Source: a virus. From it: a stretch of DNA of 32,125 bases. The notes beneath the pieces were generated by a model, which worked only from the letters and a program-made list of their open reading frames with translations, searched no databases and was not told the DNA's origin. Of the stretch, positions 22,520-29,972 are shown in pieces; the stretch's first letter is position 1; every line of letters begins with the position of its first letter. Where the stretch lies: IMG/VR virus record IMGVR_UViG_3300030109_005430, positions 1 through 32,125 of that record, one strand, 5' to 3'. The translations under genes and the position numbers were made by a program.

Positions 22520-24453
22520 TATACTACCTTTCCATATATGTCATTATTAGAATTTTTTAACTCAAATACCGATGGTGTTATTGAAGGTCTATAAACCCCA
22601 TCCACAAGAGCACTTTCAAAATTATACTGAAATCCATAGTCTGATTCTCCGCCAGTTACAGCATCCCCATCTCCTTGTAAACTATATAATTTTCTACCAC
22701 TAGCATATTCATCATTTCCATCTTGAAATAACTTAAGTTCTTTAATACCGATTACACCATCCAACCCTAAGATATTATATTGTAAATCGTTTAGATTTAT
22801 TGATTGTCTGAATTGCATCTTCTCTACTTTAAAGAAACTTTTAATTGTATCTATCACATTTAATTTTACTTCTGTTGGATTAAATCTTCTGTCACCATTA
22901 ACTACGAATCTAACACCAAAATTTACTATGTATCCAGAATATAAAGAGTTTCTCAATGTAAATCCAAAATCAACTTGGTCATTTATCATCCTAAATTGAT
23001 TTAGATAAGTTGAAATGTTTTGTAACACGAGTTGTGGTGTTTGAACTAATTGTTTGTTTTGATTATAAGAAAGTGTAGAAACTAAAAGAGTTCCTCCATC
23101 TAATCTCTCAACAAAACATTTAGCTATACTACCAAACTTTTGTGGAAGAGATAATATTCTTGCCTGATAATCTTCTTTAGTAACACAACGAAGTTGAGAA
23201 GCAAAGAAAGCAGAAGCATTGTTTCTTATCTCATCTACTGTTTGACCATCTGTCCCACCAACACTTGGTTCATCATTTGTTACAGTTATGCTTACACCAG
23301 TTGGTGAATTATTTACAGTTGTAAGTTCTCCAGCTTGAATATTCGAATCAGCTCCACCACCAACTCTATAAGTAAAAGTTAATGTGGTGTTAGATGGCGT
23401 TTCACCTAAATTTAGATTATTACCTATAGTATTGTTTACAGCACCAGCAACATCAGAAAGATTTACTCCATTTATCGTTATGCCAGATTGTTCTACAGGA
23501 TCTACATTTGAACCTGAATTACTAAATCTAAATAATCCATTACCAAATTGTACTTTATATGTTTGTGTGTCCTCATCAAACTTAGATGTAAACTTTTTGT
23601 TTGTCTTTATATACTCAGCAACATAAGGCACAGGTATGGATGAAATAGTATCGGTGGATTCACCTTGGTCATACGCAGATGTTCTAACACCAGATATTGT
23701 CTCTTCGTTTGAATCACTATAGTGAGTTTCTTTTAAAACTTTTTCTTGTGCTAAATAGTCAACCTCACGCCATTTTTGTCCTGAAGCATCTTCACAATTT
23801 ATTATTTCAATAACATCATCTTCACCTAAATCTAATTCTAAAAATTTAGTGGGAGATGTAATGTTAAATGTTTTTGTTTTAGTTTGACCAGATACAGCTC
23901 TAACAAATCTTGTCAATGTATATGAACTAGCCTCTCCATTACCATCAAGTATTGGAGCACTTACACTAGGATCATCTGAACCACTTGCTGTAAAATCTAT
24001 TTCGTCAGTTGTTTCAAAAAGAATCTGTGAGTCTATGTTTGAAGCAATCTGTAATCCACTATCTATTGAAGATGGTGCCTCACCAAACAATGGTTCACCA
24101 GTTGTCCCATCAGCACTTATCGTTGTCTCTACTTTTAATTTAACAACAGATGGTGTTTTGTTTGGAGTTTTATATCCAAGAAATTCAGATAATCTACGAA
24201 TGTTTCTTTTTTCTGTCGCGGTAGCCAATAGATTCTCTTTGTAGTTGTAATCTATGTAATATGAAAGAACGTCACCCACATAACTTGACAATTCTATCAA
24301 CATCATACCAGGTGATGTTTCATTAAAGTCTTTGTATGTATCAGGAAAATAAGATTTAGTATATTCAATCAAGTCAGTTTTTATTGAACTAAAATCTTTA
24401 CTTGTGTAATTTACATTTGTTGGTACTAATTTTTGTTTTTCTGTATATGCCAT
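22519..24453 (-). CDS. Baseplate wedge protein, gp6-like (baseplate J family)
   Basis: A 644-residue protein close to the length of T4 gp6 (660). The N-terminus (VNYTSKDFSSIKTDLIEYTK, then FNETSPGMMLIELSSYVGDV) is characteristic of the gp6/baseplate J-like wedge protein. Later landmarks are the DGQTVDEIRNNASAFFASQL and RCVTKEDYQARIL segments, matching the conserved T4-like middle domain, and a C-terminal NDLQYNILGLDGVIGIKELK. In T4, gp6 dimers form the inner ring of the baseplate and lock the wedges. It is followed in order by DNRLRE- and LamG-type proteins and preceded by gp25, the normal T4-like order (25 then 6). AGGAG precedes ATG 24453. This is among the safest calls in the window. Confidence 0.93.
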   Translation of the reverse strand: MAYTEKQKLVPTNVNYTSKDFSSIKTDLIEYTKSYFPDTYKDFNETSPGMMLIELSSYVGDVLSYYIDYNYKENLLATATEKRNIRRLSEFLGYKTPNKTPSVVKLKVETTISADGTTGEPLFGEAPSSIDSGLQIASNIDSQILFETTDEIDFTASGSDDPSVSAPILDGNGEASSYTLTRFVRAVSGQTKTKTFNITSPTKFLELDLGEDDVIEIINCEDASGQKWREVDYLAQEKVLKETHYSDSNEETISGVRTSAYDQGESTDTISSIPVPYVAEYIKTNKKFTSKFDEDTQTYKVQFGNGLFRFSNSGSNVDPVEQSGITINGVNLSDVAGAVNNTIGNNLNLGETPSNTTLTFTYRVGGGADSNIQAGELTTVNNSPTGVSITVTNDEPSVGGTDGQTVDEIRNNASAFFASQLRCVTKEDYQARILSLPQKFGSIAKCFVERLDGGTLLVSTLSYNQNKQLVQTPQLVLQNISTYLNQFRMINDQVDFGFTLRNSLYSGYIVNFGVRFVVNGDRRFNPTEVKLNVIDTIKSFFKVEKMQFRQSINLNDLQYNILGLDGVIGIKELKLFQDGNDEYASGRKLYSLQGDGDAVTGGESDYGFQYNFESALVDGVYRPSITPSVFELKNSNNDIYGKVV

Positions 24454-24469
24454 TAATATCTCCTATGTG

Positions 24470-24958
24470 CTAGTAGCCACCGACACCACCACCACTACTT
24501 CCAATGGCAGTAGAACCCCCACTACCTACACCATCAAATGTAACCTGTACACTTTCTAAACTATTAGGTGCTCTTCTTATATTAAATTCTATATTAATTT
24601 TTGTTTGATTTGTTTCGTTTCTTCTTTCTACACTTATGTTTTTTAACTCAACAAAAGGAAGCCATCTTTCAAATACATCTACAATATTATTTTCTATTTG
24701 TACTGTTAAGTCCTCTGTCATAGGTTCAAATAAAAGGTTTCTTAAATTCATCCCCAAGTTTGGTTGAAATAGTCTTTCACCTTGATTGGTTTGTAAAAGA
24801 AGTTTAATATTGTTTTTTATAGAATCTATCGTTGTCTTTGTAGTTTTGAAATACCCATCGCTATTTGGAACTCTACCAAAAGGAAAGTCGATTCCCACAG
24901 ATACTCTTGTATCTTGGTCTTCTACAAATCTATCTTTTCTTCTGTCGAGTATTGGCAT
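24470..24958 (-). CDS. Baseplate wedge protein, gp25-like
   Basis: A 162-residue protein of the gp25/gpW family. The core reads VGIDFPFGR, IDSIKNNIKLLLQTNQGERL, FQPNLGMNLRNLLFEP, then IENNIVDVFERWLPFVELKN, the classical GE-R-L-x-P-x-x-G signature of contractile-tail sheath initiators. The C-terminal strand part INIEFNIRRAPNSLESVQVT is followed by a Gly/Ser-rich tail of about 20 residues. In T4 the protein is about 132 residues, so the tail is extra. It initiates sheath assembly and joins the wedge. It lies directly upstream of the gp6-like gene and shares a TAATG overlap with the preceding gene. Confidence 0.93.
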   Translation of the reverse strand: MPILDRRKDRFVEDQDTRVSVGIDFPFGRVPNSDGYFKTTKTTIDSIKNNIKLLLQTNQGERLFQPNLGMNLRNLLFEPMTEDLTVQIENNIVDVFERWLPFVELKNISVERRNETNQTKINIEFNIRRAPNSLESVQVTFDGVGSGGSTAIGSSGGGVGGY

Positions 24959-25305
24959 TAGAAATCACTACCAGGTGTAATATTTTTTAATTGTACTTCG
25001 CTTGTCATAGACTCTGCTCCACTTAATGGGTTATCAACAGCTTGACTGTTTTCATCTATCTTTACTGTCACTTTAGCTGCTGTTCCTGGTCCTGTTGGAG
25101 TTACTACTGGAACATTCAACTGAGTCGCGTTTAACTTTGTAACAGTAAATGTTTGAGCTTGAATAAAATCTCTTATTGCGATAGTCAATTGCATAGACAA
25201 TTCATCTATTTTTTTTTCTCCTTCAGAAGATAATTTGAAATTTTTATCTTTGTTAGGAGTTAAATTTTGCAACAATGCAGTTTCTATATCAGATTTAAGC
25301 GCCAT
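24958..25305 (-). CDS. Small phage protein between spike and gp25
   Basis: A 115-residue protein (MALKSDIETALLQNLTPNKD) with a helical N-terminal half and a Val/Thr/Pro-rich second half (VPVVTPTGPGTAAKVTVKID). No family is recognised. It has no signal peptide or membrane segment. Its position between a spike-like protein and gp25, with an 11-nt overlap upstream and TAATG downstream, suggests a structural or assembly role in the baseplate hub or wedge. It could be equivalent to the small uncharacterised proteins found between gp5 and gp25 in T4-like marine phages; this is inference. Confidence 0.65.
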   Translation of the reverse strand: MALKSDIETALLQNLTPNKDKNFKLSSEGEKKIDELSMQLTIAIRDFIQAQTFTVTKLNATQLNVPVVTPTGPGTAAKVTVKIDENSQAVDNPLSGAESMTSEVQLKNITPGSDF

Positions 25306-25723
25306 TCTTAAACCTTGCCTTTTCTTCTACCTTAGTCATTACCTCCGAATAATCTTTGTTAAGAGCATTTGCCAGATGTTCTGGTAATCCTTGGGTATTT
25401 TCCGTTACAGATTGAACTTGTGGTTCTTCATTTATTTTTTTCCAATCACCTGCTGCAGCTGTTTCAGCAAGAATGTCATTTAATATTGCATCTTTTGTTA
25501 GTGGTACATTGTTCGATGGTAATGTCGGAGTCGGAACTCGTGACTGAGTATTTGTTTTTTTAGTCGAAGATGCTGTAAGTTGTGGCGCTCTATCTTCTAC
25601 TATACTATTAGAATTAGAGCTAACTAACACTTCATCTAACTTTTTTTCAAGTGCAGAAAATTTATAATCTAACTCTTCTCTTACTACTTCTCTTATTAAC
25701 TTCTTAAATATATTAACCTTCAT
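25295..25723 (-). CDS. Baseplate-region protein of unknown function
   Basis: A 142-residue protein starting MKVNIFKKLIREVVREELDY, a strongly amphipathic helix that continues into a likely coiled coil (to about residue 37). A Ser/Thr/Pro/Asn-rich, probably disordered middle (about 38-85) and a helical, acidic C-terminus follow. The layout of two helices joined by a linker suggests a scaffold, chaperone or tether. AGGGAAC precedes ATG 25723. It overlaps the end of the spike-like gene and the start of the next gene by 11 nt each. No enzymatic motif is visible and I do not recognise a family. Confidence 0.65.
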   Translation of the reverse strand: MKVNIFKKLIREVVREELDYKFSALEKKLDEVLVSSNSNSIVEDRAPQLTASSTKKTNTQSRVPTPTLPSNNVPLTKDAILNDILAETAAAGDWKKINEEPQVQSVTENTQGLPEHLANALNKDYSEVMTKVEEKARFKNGA

Positions 25724-26975
25724 TATTTTGTTCCCTATTGTTTATTTCTATAAAATGGTGTTTACTTAAAAATCGTGTTCTCTTTCCTACTATGTTATCA
25801 TCTTGATAAATTTTATTTTCATCTTCCTCTCTTGGTTGTAGTTCATTAATTAAATTTTGTATTCTTTGAAACATAGGTTCTGAGTTGCCATCAACAAATG
25901 GAATCGGAACTCCTTGAACTAATGCTCGTGAATCTTGTAATATAGTCATAATATCTAATAATAATGCTCTAAGTTCATCACCTAATACCAACGGTTCTTT
26001 CTTAGACTTTGCTGGTACTCCTAAATAAATATTATCAGAATTAATAACTGAGTTACCTTGATTGTTTAATGTAAAATTCTTTTTTGCACCAAAGTTTATA
26101 TTTCTATTTGAAGATACAGTAAAATCTCCTTGTGCATCTCTAGCATCAAATGTTATTTTATCAGAAGCTATTATTATTTGATTAAATGTAGTTCCCTCAT
26201 CTAATTTACCATAGTCATAATTAAACACTTCTTCTGTGTTATCATTACCCAAATTTAATTTAAAAAGTGCATTATCATCTTCTAATAGTAAATCAGCCGA
26301 TAATCTAAACCCACTATTAAGAGTAAAGTTTTCTTCTAAAGAGCCATTTGATAACATTGATATTAAAGAACCTTGACTCAATGACTCCTCTATATTATTA
26401 TTATTGTTACTTATATTAATTAGTGGAAATATATCCCTTGAACCGATTCTAATTGCATTCGAGTGTCTACCCTCGAACAGAACATCAGAATGTCTCGAAG
26501 CTTCGTAGGAAATAGAATATAAATCTAAATTACCTTTTCTTTTTTGTAATTTTTTTACTGATTTATCAGCATACTCAACGCCTCGACCTGTACTCGTGTC
26601 TACTTCATTTCTAAGATATAGTCCTCTGTTTTCTAATTTAGAATCATAAAAATTAGAATAAGATTGATTTGGATTATTAAAAGTATTTAAAGGACCGATG
26701 TAATAAATTTTTTTTGCTATTTGTGTAAATAAAACGATATCACCTTTGGTTATCGAATCACTTATACCCCTAAATAAAGGTCTTGCCGTCAATTTATTTT
26801 TTATTGTAGGTAGAGTGGTTTTTAAAGGTCTTAAGTCTATCATTTGAGACGAGTGAGATTTTTCCTCTGTTTGTTTAGGTGAGTCAAAATTGTTAAGGTA
26901 TACTTTATTAACGATTCCTAAATTAAACTCTATAGCACGAGTTGATATATCATCAAAAATTCTACCTAAACCCAT
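25713..26975 (-). CDS. Baseplate central spike/hub protein, gp5-like without lysozyme
   Basis: A 420-residue protein. About residues 55-100 look like the gp5 OB-fold region (LTARPLFRGISDSITKGDIV, then LFTQIAKKIYYIGPLNTF). The repetitive, strand-turn part around 230-320 (GDFTVSSNRNINFGAKKNFT, NSVINSDNIYLG) fits a VgrG/gp5-type triple-stranded beta-helix. The motif KKEPLVLGDELRALLLDIMT, with a helical end, is shared by spike proteins of T4-like marine phages. The T4 lysozyme domain between OB fold and helix is absent, so wall digestion during entry would need another enzyme. ATG 26975 overlaps the previous stop by one base. The call rests on pattern and position upstream of gp25. Confidence 0.8.
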   Translation of the reverse strand: MGLGRIFDDISTRAIEFNLGIVNKVYLNNFDSPKQTEEKSHSSQMIDLRPLKTTLPTIKNKLTARPLFRGISDSITKGDIVLFTQIAKKIYYIGPLNTFNNPNQSYSNFYDSKLENRGLYLRNEVDTSTGRGVEYADKSVKKLQKRKGNLDLYSISYEASRHSDVLFEGRHSNAIRIGSRDIFPLINISNNNNNIEESLSQGSLISMLSNGSLEENFTLNSGFRLSADLLLEDDNALFKLNLGNDNTEEVFNYDYGKLDEGTTFNQIIIASDKITFDARDAQGDFTVSSNRNINFGAKKNFTLNNQGNSVINSDNIYLGVPAKSKKEPLVLGDELRALLLDIMTILQDSRALVQGVPIPFVDGNSEPMFQRIQNLINELQPREEDENKIYQDDNIVGKRTRFLSKHHFIEINNREQNNEG

Positions 26976-27373
26976 TATGAATCACCGTACTTCTGTCTTA
27001 TTTCACCCATATCAACAATGTCGTCTTTCTTTTTCTGTAGGTCTTCTGCTACATCTTCAAGTGAAGCCATAAGTTGTTCTTTCTCTTCATCAGATAATAA
27101 ACTAACACCACTTTCATCAATGGTTTGTTTTGACATTATTCTCTGATACAACGTAGCTAGTTTAACAAGGTTGTCATCATTCTTAATACCGACATCCATG
27201 AGTTCCTTAATAATAGGACCTACGATAGCGATATCCTCAATACCTTGTATGTAACCATGCACCTCTTGGATTAACAAGTCGATTTGAGTTTTCTTTAACT
27301 TGTTATTCTCGTATATCTCTTGGGATAAATCCGAGAAGTTTTTGTCACCGAATATTTTAATGTCATTATCCAT
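26975..27373 (-). CDS. Helical phage protein between late sigma and spike genes
   Basis: A 132-residue, almost entirely helical protein. It includes ENNKLKKTQIDLLIQEVHGY, IVGPIIKELMDVGIKNDDNL and VKLATLYQRIM, and ends with acidic and Lys-rich helices (EEKEQLMASLEDVAEDLQKK). The middle segment, VGPIIKE-x-x-x-VG-x-KND-x-x-LVKLA, looks like a conserved block that I associate with small T4-like phage proteins of unknown role. No SD-like sequence precedes ATG 27373; the 27-nt leader is almost pure A/T and includes TATATTTATATG, so the initiation mode is unclear. Its place beside the late sigma factor and hub genes would suit an assembly or late-transcription accessory protein. Confidence 0.65.
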   Translation of the reverse strand: MDNDIKIFGDKNFSDLSQEIYENNKLKKTQIDLLIQEVHGYIQGIEDIAIVGPIIKELMDVGIKNDDNLVKLATLYQRIMSKQTIDESGVSLLSDEEKEQLMASLEDVAEDLQKKKDDIVDMGEIRQKYGDS

Positions 27374-27400
27374 ACATATAAATATAGTATGGTTACAATA

Positions 27401-28108
27401 TTACACTAAAGAACCTGTATATCTTAGGTTATCTATGTGACCTCTTGTAAGCACTTCTTCTTGGATTTTAGGATATATTTTACGAAATGTATTCGTAATC
27501 TGAGTTATTTTAGATGTTTTAACATCTGTCATTTCACGAATCATTATGTAGATTGCTTTCTTATTAAAATTATCTATGTTATTTTTATTTCTACAAAGAT
27601 ATAATATAGATTCAGCAATCTCTCTGTCTTGATCTTTTGGAAAGAGTCTTTCTATATTTTGGTCAAAATAATCAATAGTTTTTTTAAATACATCAGATGA
27701 TGGATTTTTATTTATAACTTCATCATCGTGACCGTAGTCATATAAAACATCTATATCATCGTGAATCTTCATTTTCTTATAGTTAGCATTATTGTTTAGA
27801 ATAAGATAATTTTTTGCTACTACAGAAAAATAACTAAAAGCTTTACTTCCCTTTGTTTCATCAAATTTATGCATGTTGATAACAAGGTTAGAAACTACTT
27901 CTTCTTGTAAATCCCTAAACCCATAACTAAAGTAACTAAACTTAAAAGTGTTAATTATGTTTTCTGCTAACTTAAGAAATGCTGCATGTATTTCTTCAGT
28001 ATAAATTTTATTTCTTTCTAATGGGCTATCAGAATGGTTATATCTTACAATAGCATCATGTACTGGTGTGCCAAAATATATTTTACTTTTCTTTCGTCTC
28101 TTCTTCAT
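27401..28108 (-). CDS. Late-transcription sigma factor, gp55-like
   Basis: A 235-residue sigma-70-family protein of the T4 gp55 type. The region 2 core is visible: YGFRDLQEEVVSNLVINMHK, then FDETKGSKAFSYFSVVAKNYLI, matching the DLxQE...FDxxxGxxFxxYA pattern. A C-terminal helical region (KKAIYIMIREMTDVKTSKIT, then QITNTFRKIY) is an HTH candidate for region 4 or a sliding-clamp-linked tail. The basic N-terminus, KKRRKKSKIYFGTPVHDAIV, precedes region 2. I choose the ATG at 28108, which has GAGG 9 nt upstream; a TTG seven codons earlier lacks a site. In T4, gp55 with gp33 and the clamp drives late promoters, so the structural genes downstream are likely under this factor. Confidence 0.9.
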   Translation of the reverse strand: MKKRRKKSKIYFGTPVHDAIVRYNHSDSPLERNKIYTEEIHAAFLKLAENIINTFKFSYFSYGFRDLQEEVVSNLVINMHKFDETKGSKAFSYFSVVAKNYLILNNNANYKKMKIHDDIDVLYDYGHDDEVINKNPSSDVFKKTIDYFDQNIERLFPKDQDREIAESILYLCRNKNNIDNFNKKAIYIMIREMTDVKTSKITQITNTFRKIYPKIQEEVLTRGHIDNLRYTGSLV

Positions 28109-28373
28109 TTTCTTCAACCTCGGTTTCAAATAAATTATCTAATTCTTGACCAAGTTGTTTTATCTCCGTAAAGAAAAAACCAACTTCATCGTCTGATTCA
28201 AACGTCCCTTTATCATCTATCACTTTAAGTTGAAGTTTTATTGATTCTATTGTATTGCTTATGTTTAGTATTATGTTTTCGTATTCGTTGATACGGCGTA
28301 ATGCATAGAAAGTCACCACGCTTAAAAAGGTGGCAACAATTCCTAATGTAATGGTAATTATGTAATGTAACAA
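28083..28373 (-). CDS. Small single-pass membrane protein, acidic tail
   Basis: A 96-residue protein with one N-terminal membrane helix (IITITLGIVATFLSVVTFYA, about residues 5-24), a coiled-coil-like segment (about 28-55), and an acidic C-terminus ending EVEENEEETKEK. The only usable start is TTG at 28373, immediately after the TAA of the 47-codon gene upstream, so re-initiation or coupling is likely. It overlaps the sigma gene by 26 nt from the chosen ATG. The topology (helix, then soluble coiled coil) recalls Rz/spanin-type or small membrane-anchored phage proteins, but no lipoprotein partner is adjacent, so I do not assign a function. Confidence 0.6.
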   Translation of the reverse strand: MLHYIITITLGIVATFLSVVTFYALRRINEYENIILNISNTIESIKLQLKVIDDKGTFESDDEVGFFFTEIKQLGQELDNLFETEVEENEEETKEK

Positions 28374-28517
28374 TTAAGACTCTAAATCTAGTATTTTATC
28401 ATCTATTAAATCTATAACTTCTATAAGTATTTCGTTTTGATCTTCTTCATGATGTGTATCTATTTCTAATAACAAAGCTTTTAAATCTTCTAAAAAGATT
28501 ATCATCTCGCTATTCAT
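28374..28517 (-). CDS. 47-residue acidic helical protein
   Basis: A short gene with ATG at 28517 and TAA at 28374-28376. Its 47-residue product begins MNSEMIIFLEDLKALLLEID, continues with THHEEDQ and ends DLIDDKILDLES. It is highly acidic and likely a single helical hairpin. The start overlaps the upstream TAA by one base, and its stop directly abuts the TTG of the next gene, so the frame fits the local tight packing and leaves no gap. A short purine stretch (GGAGAC) precedes the ATG by 6 nt. No family is known; a small regulatory or inhibitor protein is possible. Confidence 0.6.
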   Translation of the reverse strand: MNSEMIIFLEDLKALLLEIDTHHEEDQNEILIEVIDLIDDKILDLES

Positions 28518-28846
28518 TAAGCGTCTCCTACTATTTGATTAAAGAGTTGTAGGAGTTCTTCTTCATCCCATTCAACTAACTCTTCAATATGTTTATCTAA
28601 TGTCGAAACCATATCTTTCAAATAACCATCTTTAAATTGTTGTATCGTCTTATCATACAATTCAGGATTTTCTATTTCCAAAACATCAAGTATCTGATTT
28701 ATTAAATCGTTAGCATCTGTTAGATTCTTCCGAACTTTATAAAACATTTCTTTATGCCTTGATTGTTCTACTTCTAAGTCATCTATCCTACTTAGTATGA
28801 AAGATAATACTTTAATGATTTGTTCGTTATTTTGTTTTTGTTCCAT
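28517..28846 (-). CDS. Coiled-coil acidic protein
   Basis: A 109-residue protein, nearly all helix, with heptad-like hydrophobics (IIKVLSFILSRIDDLEVEQS, then EMFYKVRKNLTDANDLINQI) and an acidic C-terminal part (HIEELVEWDEEELLQLFNQI). I prefer the ATG at 28846; a TTG seven codons upstream (28867) keeps the frame, and neither has a clear ribosome site. The leader contains ATATTTATGAATAT immediately before the ATG. Spacing to the next gene is a TAATG overlap. Function unknown; such proteins are typical of the small-gene regions of T4-like phages. Confidence 0.6.
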   Translation of the reverse strand: MEQKQNNEQIIKVLSFILSRIDDLEVEQSRHKEMFYKVRKNLTDANDLINQILDVLEIENPELYDKTIQQFKDGYLKDMVSTLDKHIEELVEWDEEELLQLFNQIVGDA

Positions 28847-28908
28847 ATATTCATAAATATCTACCAATCAACCAAATCACTTATATTTAAGTATTAAGCT
28901 TTTAAATT

Positions 28909-29148
28909 TTAATATACATCCATTCCAATATCACCTAATGTTTTTAAGTCTTCACGACCATCACATTCGGAGTAATCATCAACAGCAGTATCATCTAATT
29001 CACCTTCATTAAAGTAATCAAGATTGACTCTCTTGTTTTCTTTATAATTAGGAGTAGATGAAGACAATTTATCCATAGACTTCATTTGTCTCTTATCATC
29101 TGCCGATAATTCGAATTGGGAAATATCAATTGTTTTAGTTTTCTTCAT
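28909..29148 (-). CDS. Small acidic protein under a strong early-type promoter
   Basis: A 79-residue protein with a basic N-terminal third (MKKTKTIDISQFELSADDKR, QMKSMDK) and an acidic C-terminal half (NEGELDDTAVDDYSECDGRE). It has no membrane helix and one Cys. No family is recognised. It is the first gene behind a near-consensus sigma-70-type promoter (29287-29315) and has a structured leader of about 130 nt. AGAGG precedes the ATG at 29148 by about 6 nt. A short, charged protein made early from a host promoter is often a host-takeover factor; that role is only a suggestion. Confidence 0.6.
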   Translation of the reverse strand: MKKTKTIDISQFELSADDKRQMKSMDKLSSSTPNYKENKRVNLDYFNEGELDDTAVDDYSECDGREDLKTLGDIGMDVY

Positions 29149-29186
29149 TATTAACCTCTTATTTTTATTATTATTATTTAAATGTT

Positions 29187-29223
29187 AGGGGCATAGAAGA
29201 AAGGAAGAAAGAACTATGCCCCT
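29187..29223 (-). promoter_or_regulatory. Leader hairpin before the 28909-29148 gene
   Basis: AGGGGCATAG and CTATGCCCCT form a perfect 10-bp GC-richer stem with a 17-nt loop that is pure pyrimidine in the RNA. A second small hairpin (TTAAGA/TCTTAA, loop of three) lies just upstream at 29223-29237 and contains a copy of the nonamer TAAGAGGTT, also present at the true ribosome site (29153-29161). No U-tract follows, so it is not a standard terminator. It may stabilise the mRNA or control initiation. Confidence 0.6.
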
Positions 29224-29286
29224 TAAGAACCTCTTAAAATGAGATTCAAGTCTTTGAGAACGATAACCTATTTAAGTATCCATAAT

Positions 29287-29315
29287 AATATACAAATAAA
29301 TAACCATTAAGTCAA
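29287..29315 (-). promoter_or_regulatory. Sigma-70-type promoter
   Basis: On the minus strand TTGACT (29310-29315) and TATATT (29287-29292) are separated by exactly 17 nt. Each box differs from consensus at one base. It lies just beyond the stop of the Popeye-like gene and points at the 28909-29148 gene. The predicted start of transcription is near 29280. The quality implies use of the host housekeeping polymerase. Confidence 0.72.
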
Positions 29316-29318
29316 GCA

Positions 29319-29972
29319 TTATTTTTGAGAACTTGAAACTAAATTGTTAGAAACTTGTTCACTTAAAAGTGATTGTATTGTGAAGTATAAAGAGGGATTT
29401 CGTTTCAATAAATCCTTAAAATCTTTTTGTGGCCAGACTAAACACTCTGTGTCGTGTGTTACTTTACAAGTGGCAGTTGCTGGTTTCTCTGTAAGAAAAG
29501 ACATCTCCCCTACAAACTGACCATCTTTTAGCTCAGCTACTTTGTTATCATTAACTAAAATATCAACCATACCATTGTAAATTAAAATTAAATCATTTAC
29601 AGGTTTACCTTGTTGAATAATTGGTAATGGTGATTTAAATTTTTTCCATTGTGCAATCTTAGTAATTTTTAAAAACTCTACTGGTGATAAACCACGAAAC
29701 ATTGTCTCGTATAATTCTTTTTCTTTTGTTGACATCTTAACAGGTCTCTTCTCGTATATGATAACTGATATGTGATATAAATTTACAACTACAAAAACAA
29801 TATTCCAACCTATTGGAAGCCACATAGGTTCTATTGGAATGTAAAAATTATAAAGAACAGAGAAGAGACTAGCTAGTATAGACAAGATTCTAAGATACAG
29901 TATGTCCTTTACCAAAAAAGAAAAGGCAATAAGACCAAATGCTAAATGACCAGCTATAGTTGCTATGTTCAT
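29319..29972 (-). CDS. Popeye-like membrane protein with cNMP-binding fold
   Basis: A 217-residue protein with three membrane helices (about 5-22, 25-44 and 52-72), then a cyclic-nucleotide-binding-type beta roll (about 92-205). Landmarks are LYETMFRGLSPVEFLKI, the IIQQGKPVNDLILIYNGMVD strand pair and the cassette GEMSFLTEKPATATCKV. Three helices plus one such domain is the Popeye (POPDC-like) plan. In the phosphate-binding cassette G155-E156 are kept, but the phosphate-contacting arginine of CAP/PKA-type sites is replaced by Ala165, so classical cAMP/cGMP binding is doubtful. The ATG at 29972 overlaps the stop of the transglycosylase gene (ATGA). I know of no standard T4-like counterpart. 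It probably acts in the inner membrane during infection. Confidence 0.8.
   Translation of the reverse strand: MNIATIAGHLAFGLIAFSFLVKDILYLRILSILASLFSVLYNFYIPIEPMWLPIGWNIVFVVVNLYHISVIIYEKRPVKMSTKEKELYETMFRGLSPVEFLKITKIAQWKKFKSPLPIIQQGKPVNDLILIYNGMVDILVNDNKVAELKDGQFVGEMSFLTEKPATATCKVTHDTECLVWPQKDFKDLLKRNPSLYFTIQSLLSEQVSNNLVSSSQK

Noticed and set aside
9106-25723. Contractile injection system or tailocin rather than a phage
   Set aside because: gp25, baseplate J and spike-like proteins would fit, but the gp55-type late sigma factor, the many small phage-type genes and the T4-like order favour a complete phage. The head genes lie outside the window, so this is not absolute.
27374-27385. TATAAATA on the plus strand upstream of the 26975-27373 gene
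   Set aside because: Wrong orientation for the minus-strand genes, and no plus-strand gene follows.
27700-27725. TATAAATA box (minus strand) inside the sigma gene
   Set aside because: Exact match to the T4 late box but in the middle of a coding sequence and not near a downstream start; expected by chance in such AT-rich DNA.
28083-28373. Rz-like spanin
   Set aside because: One N-terminal helix plus coiled coil fits loosely, but there is no adjacent or embedded outer-membrane lipoprotein partner and the gene is beside the sigma factor rather than lysis genes.
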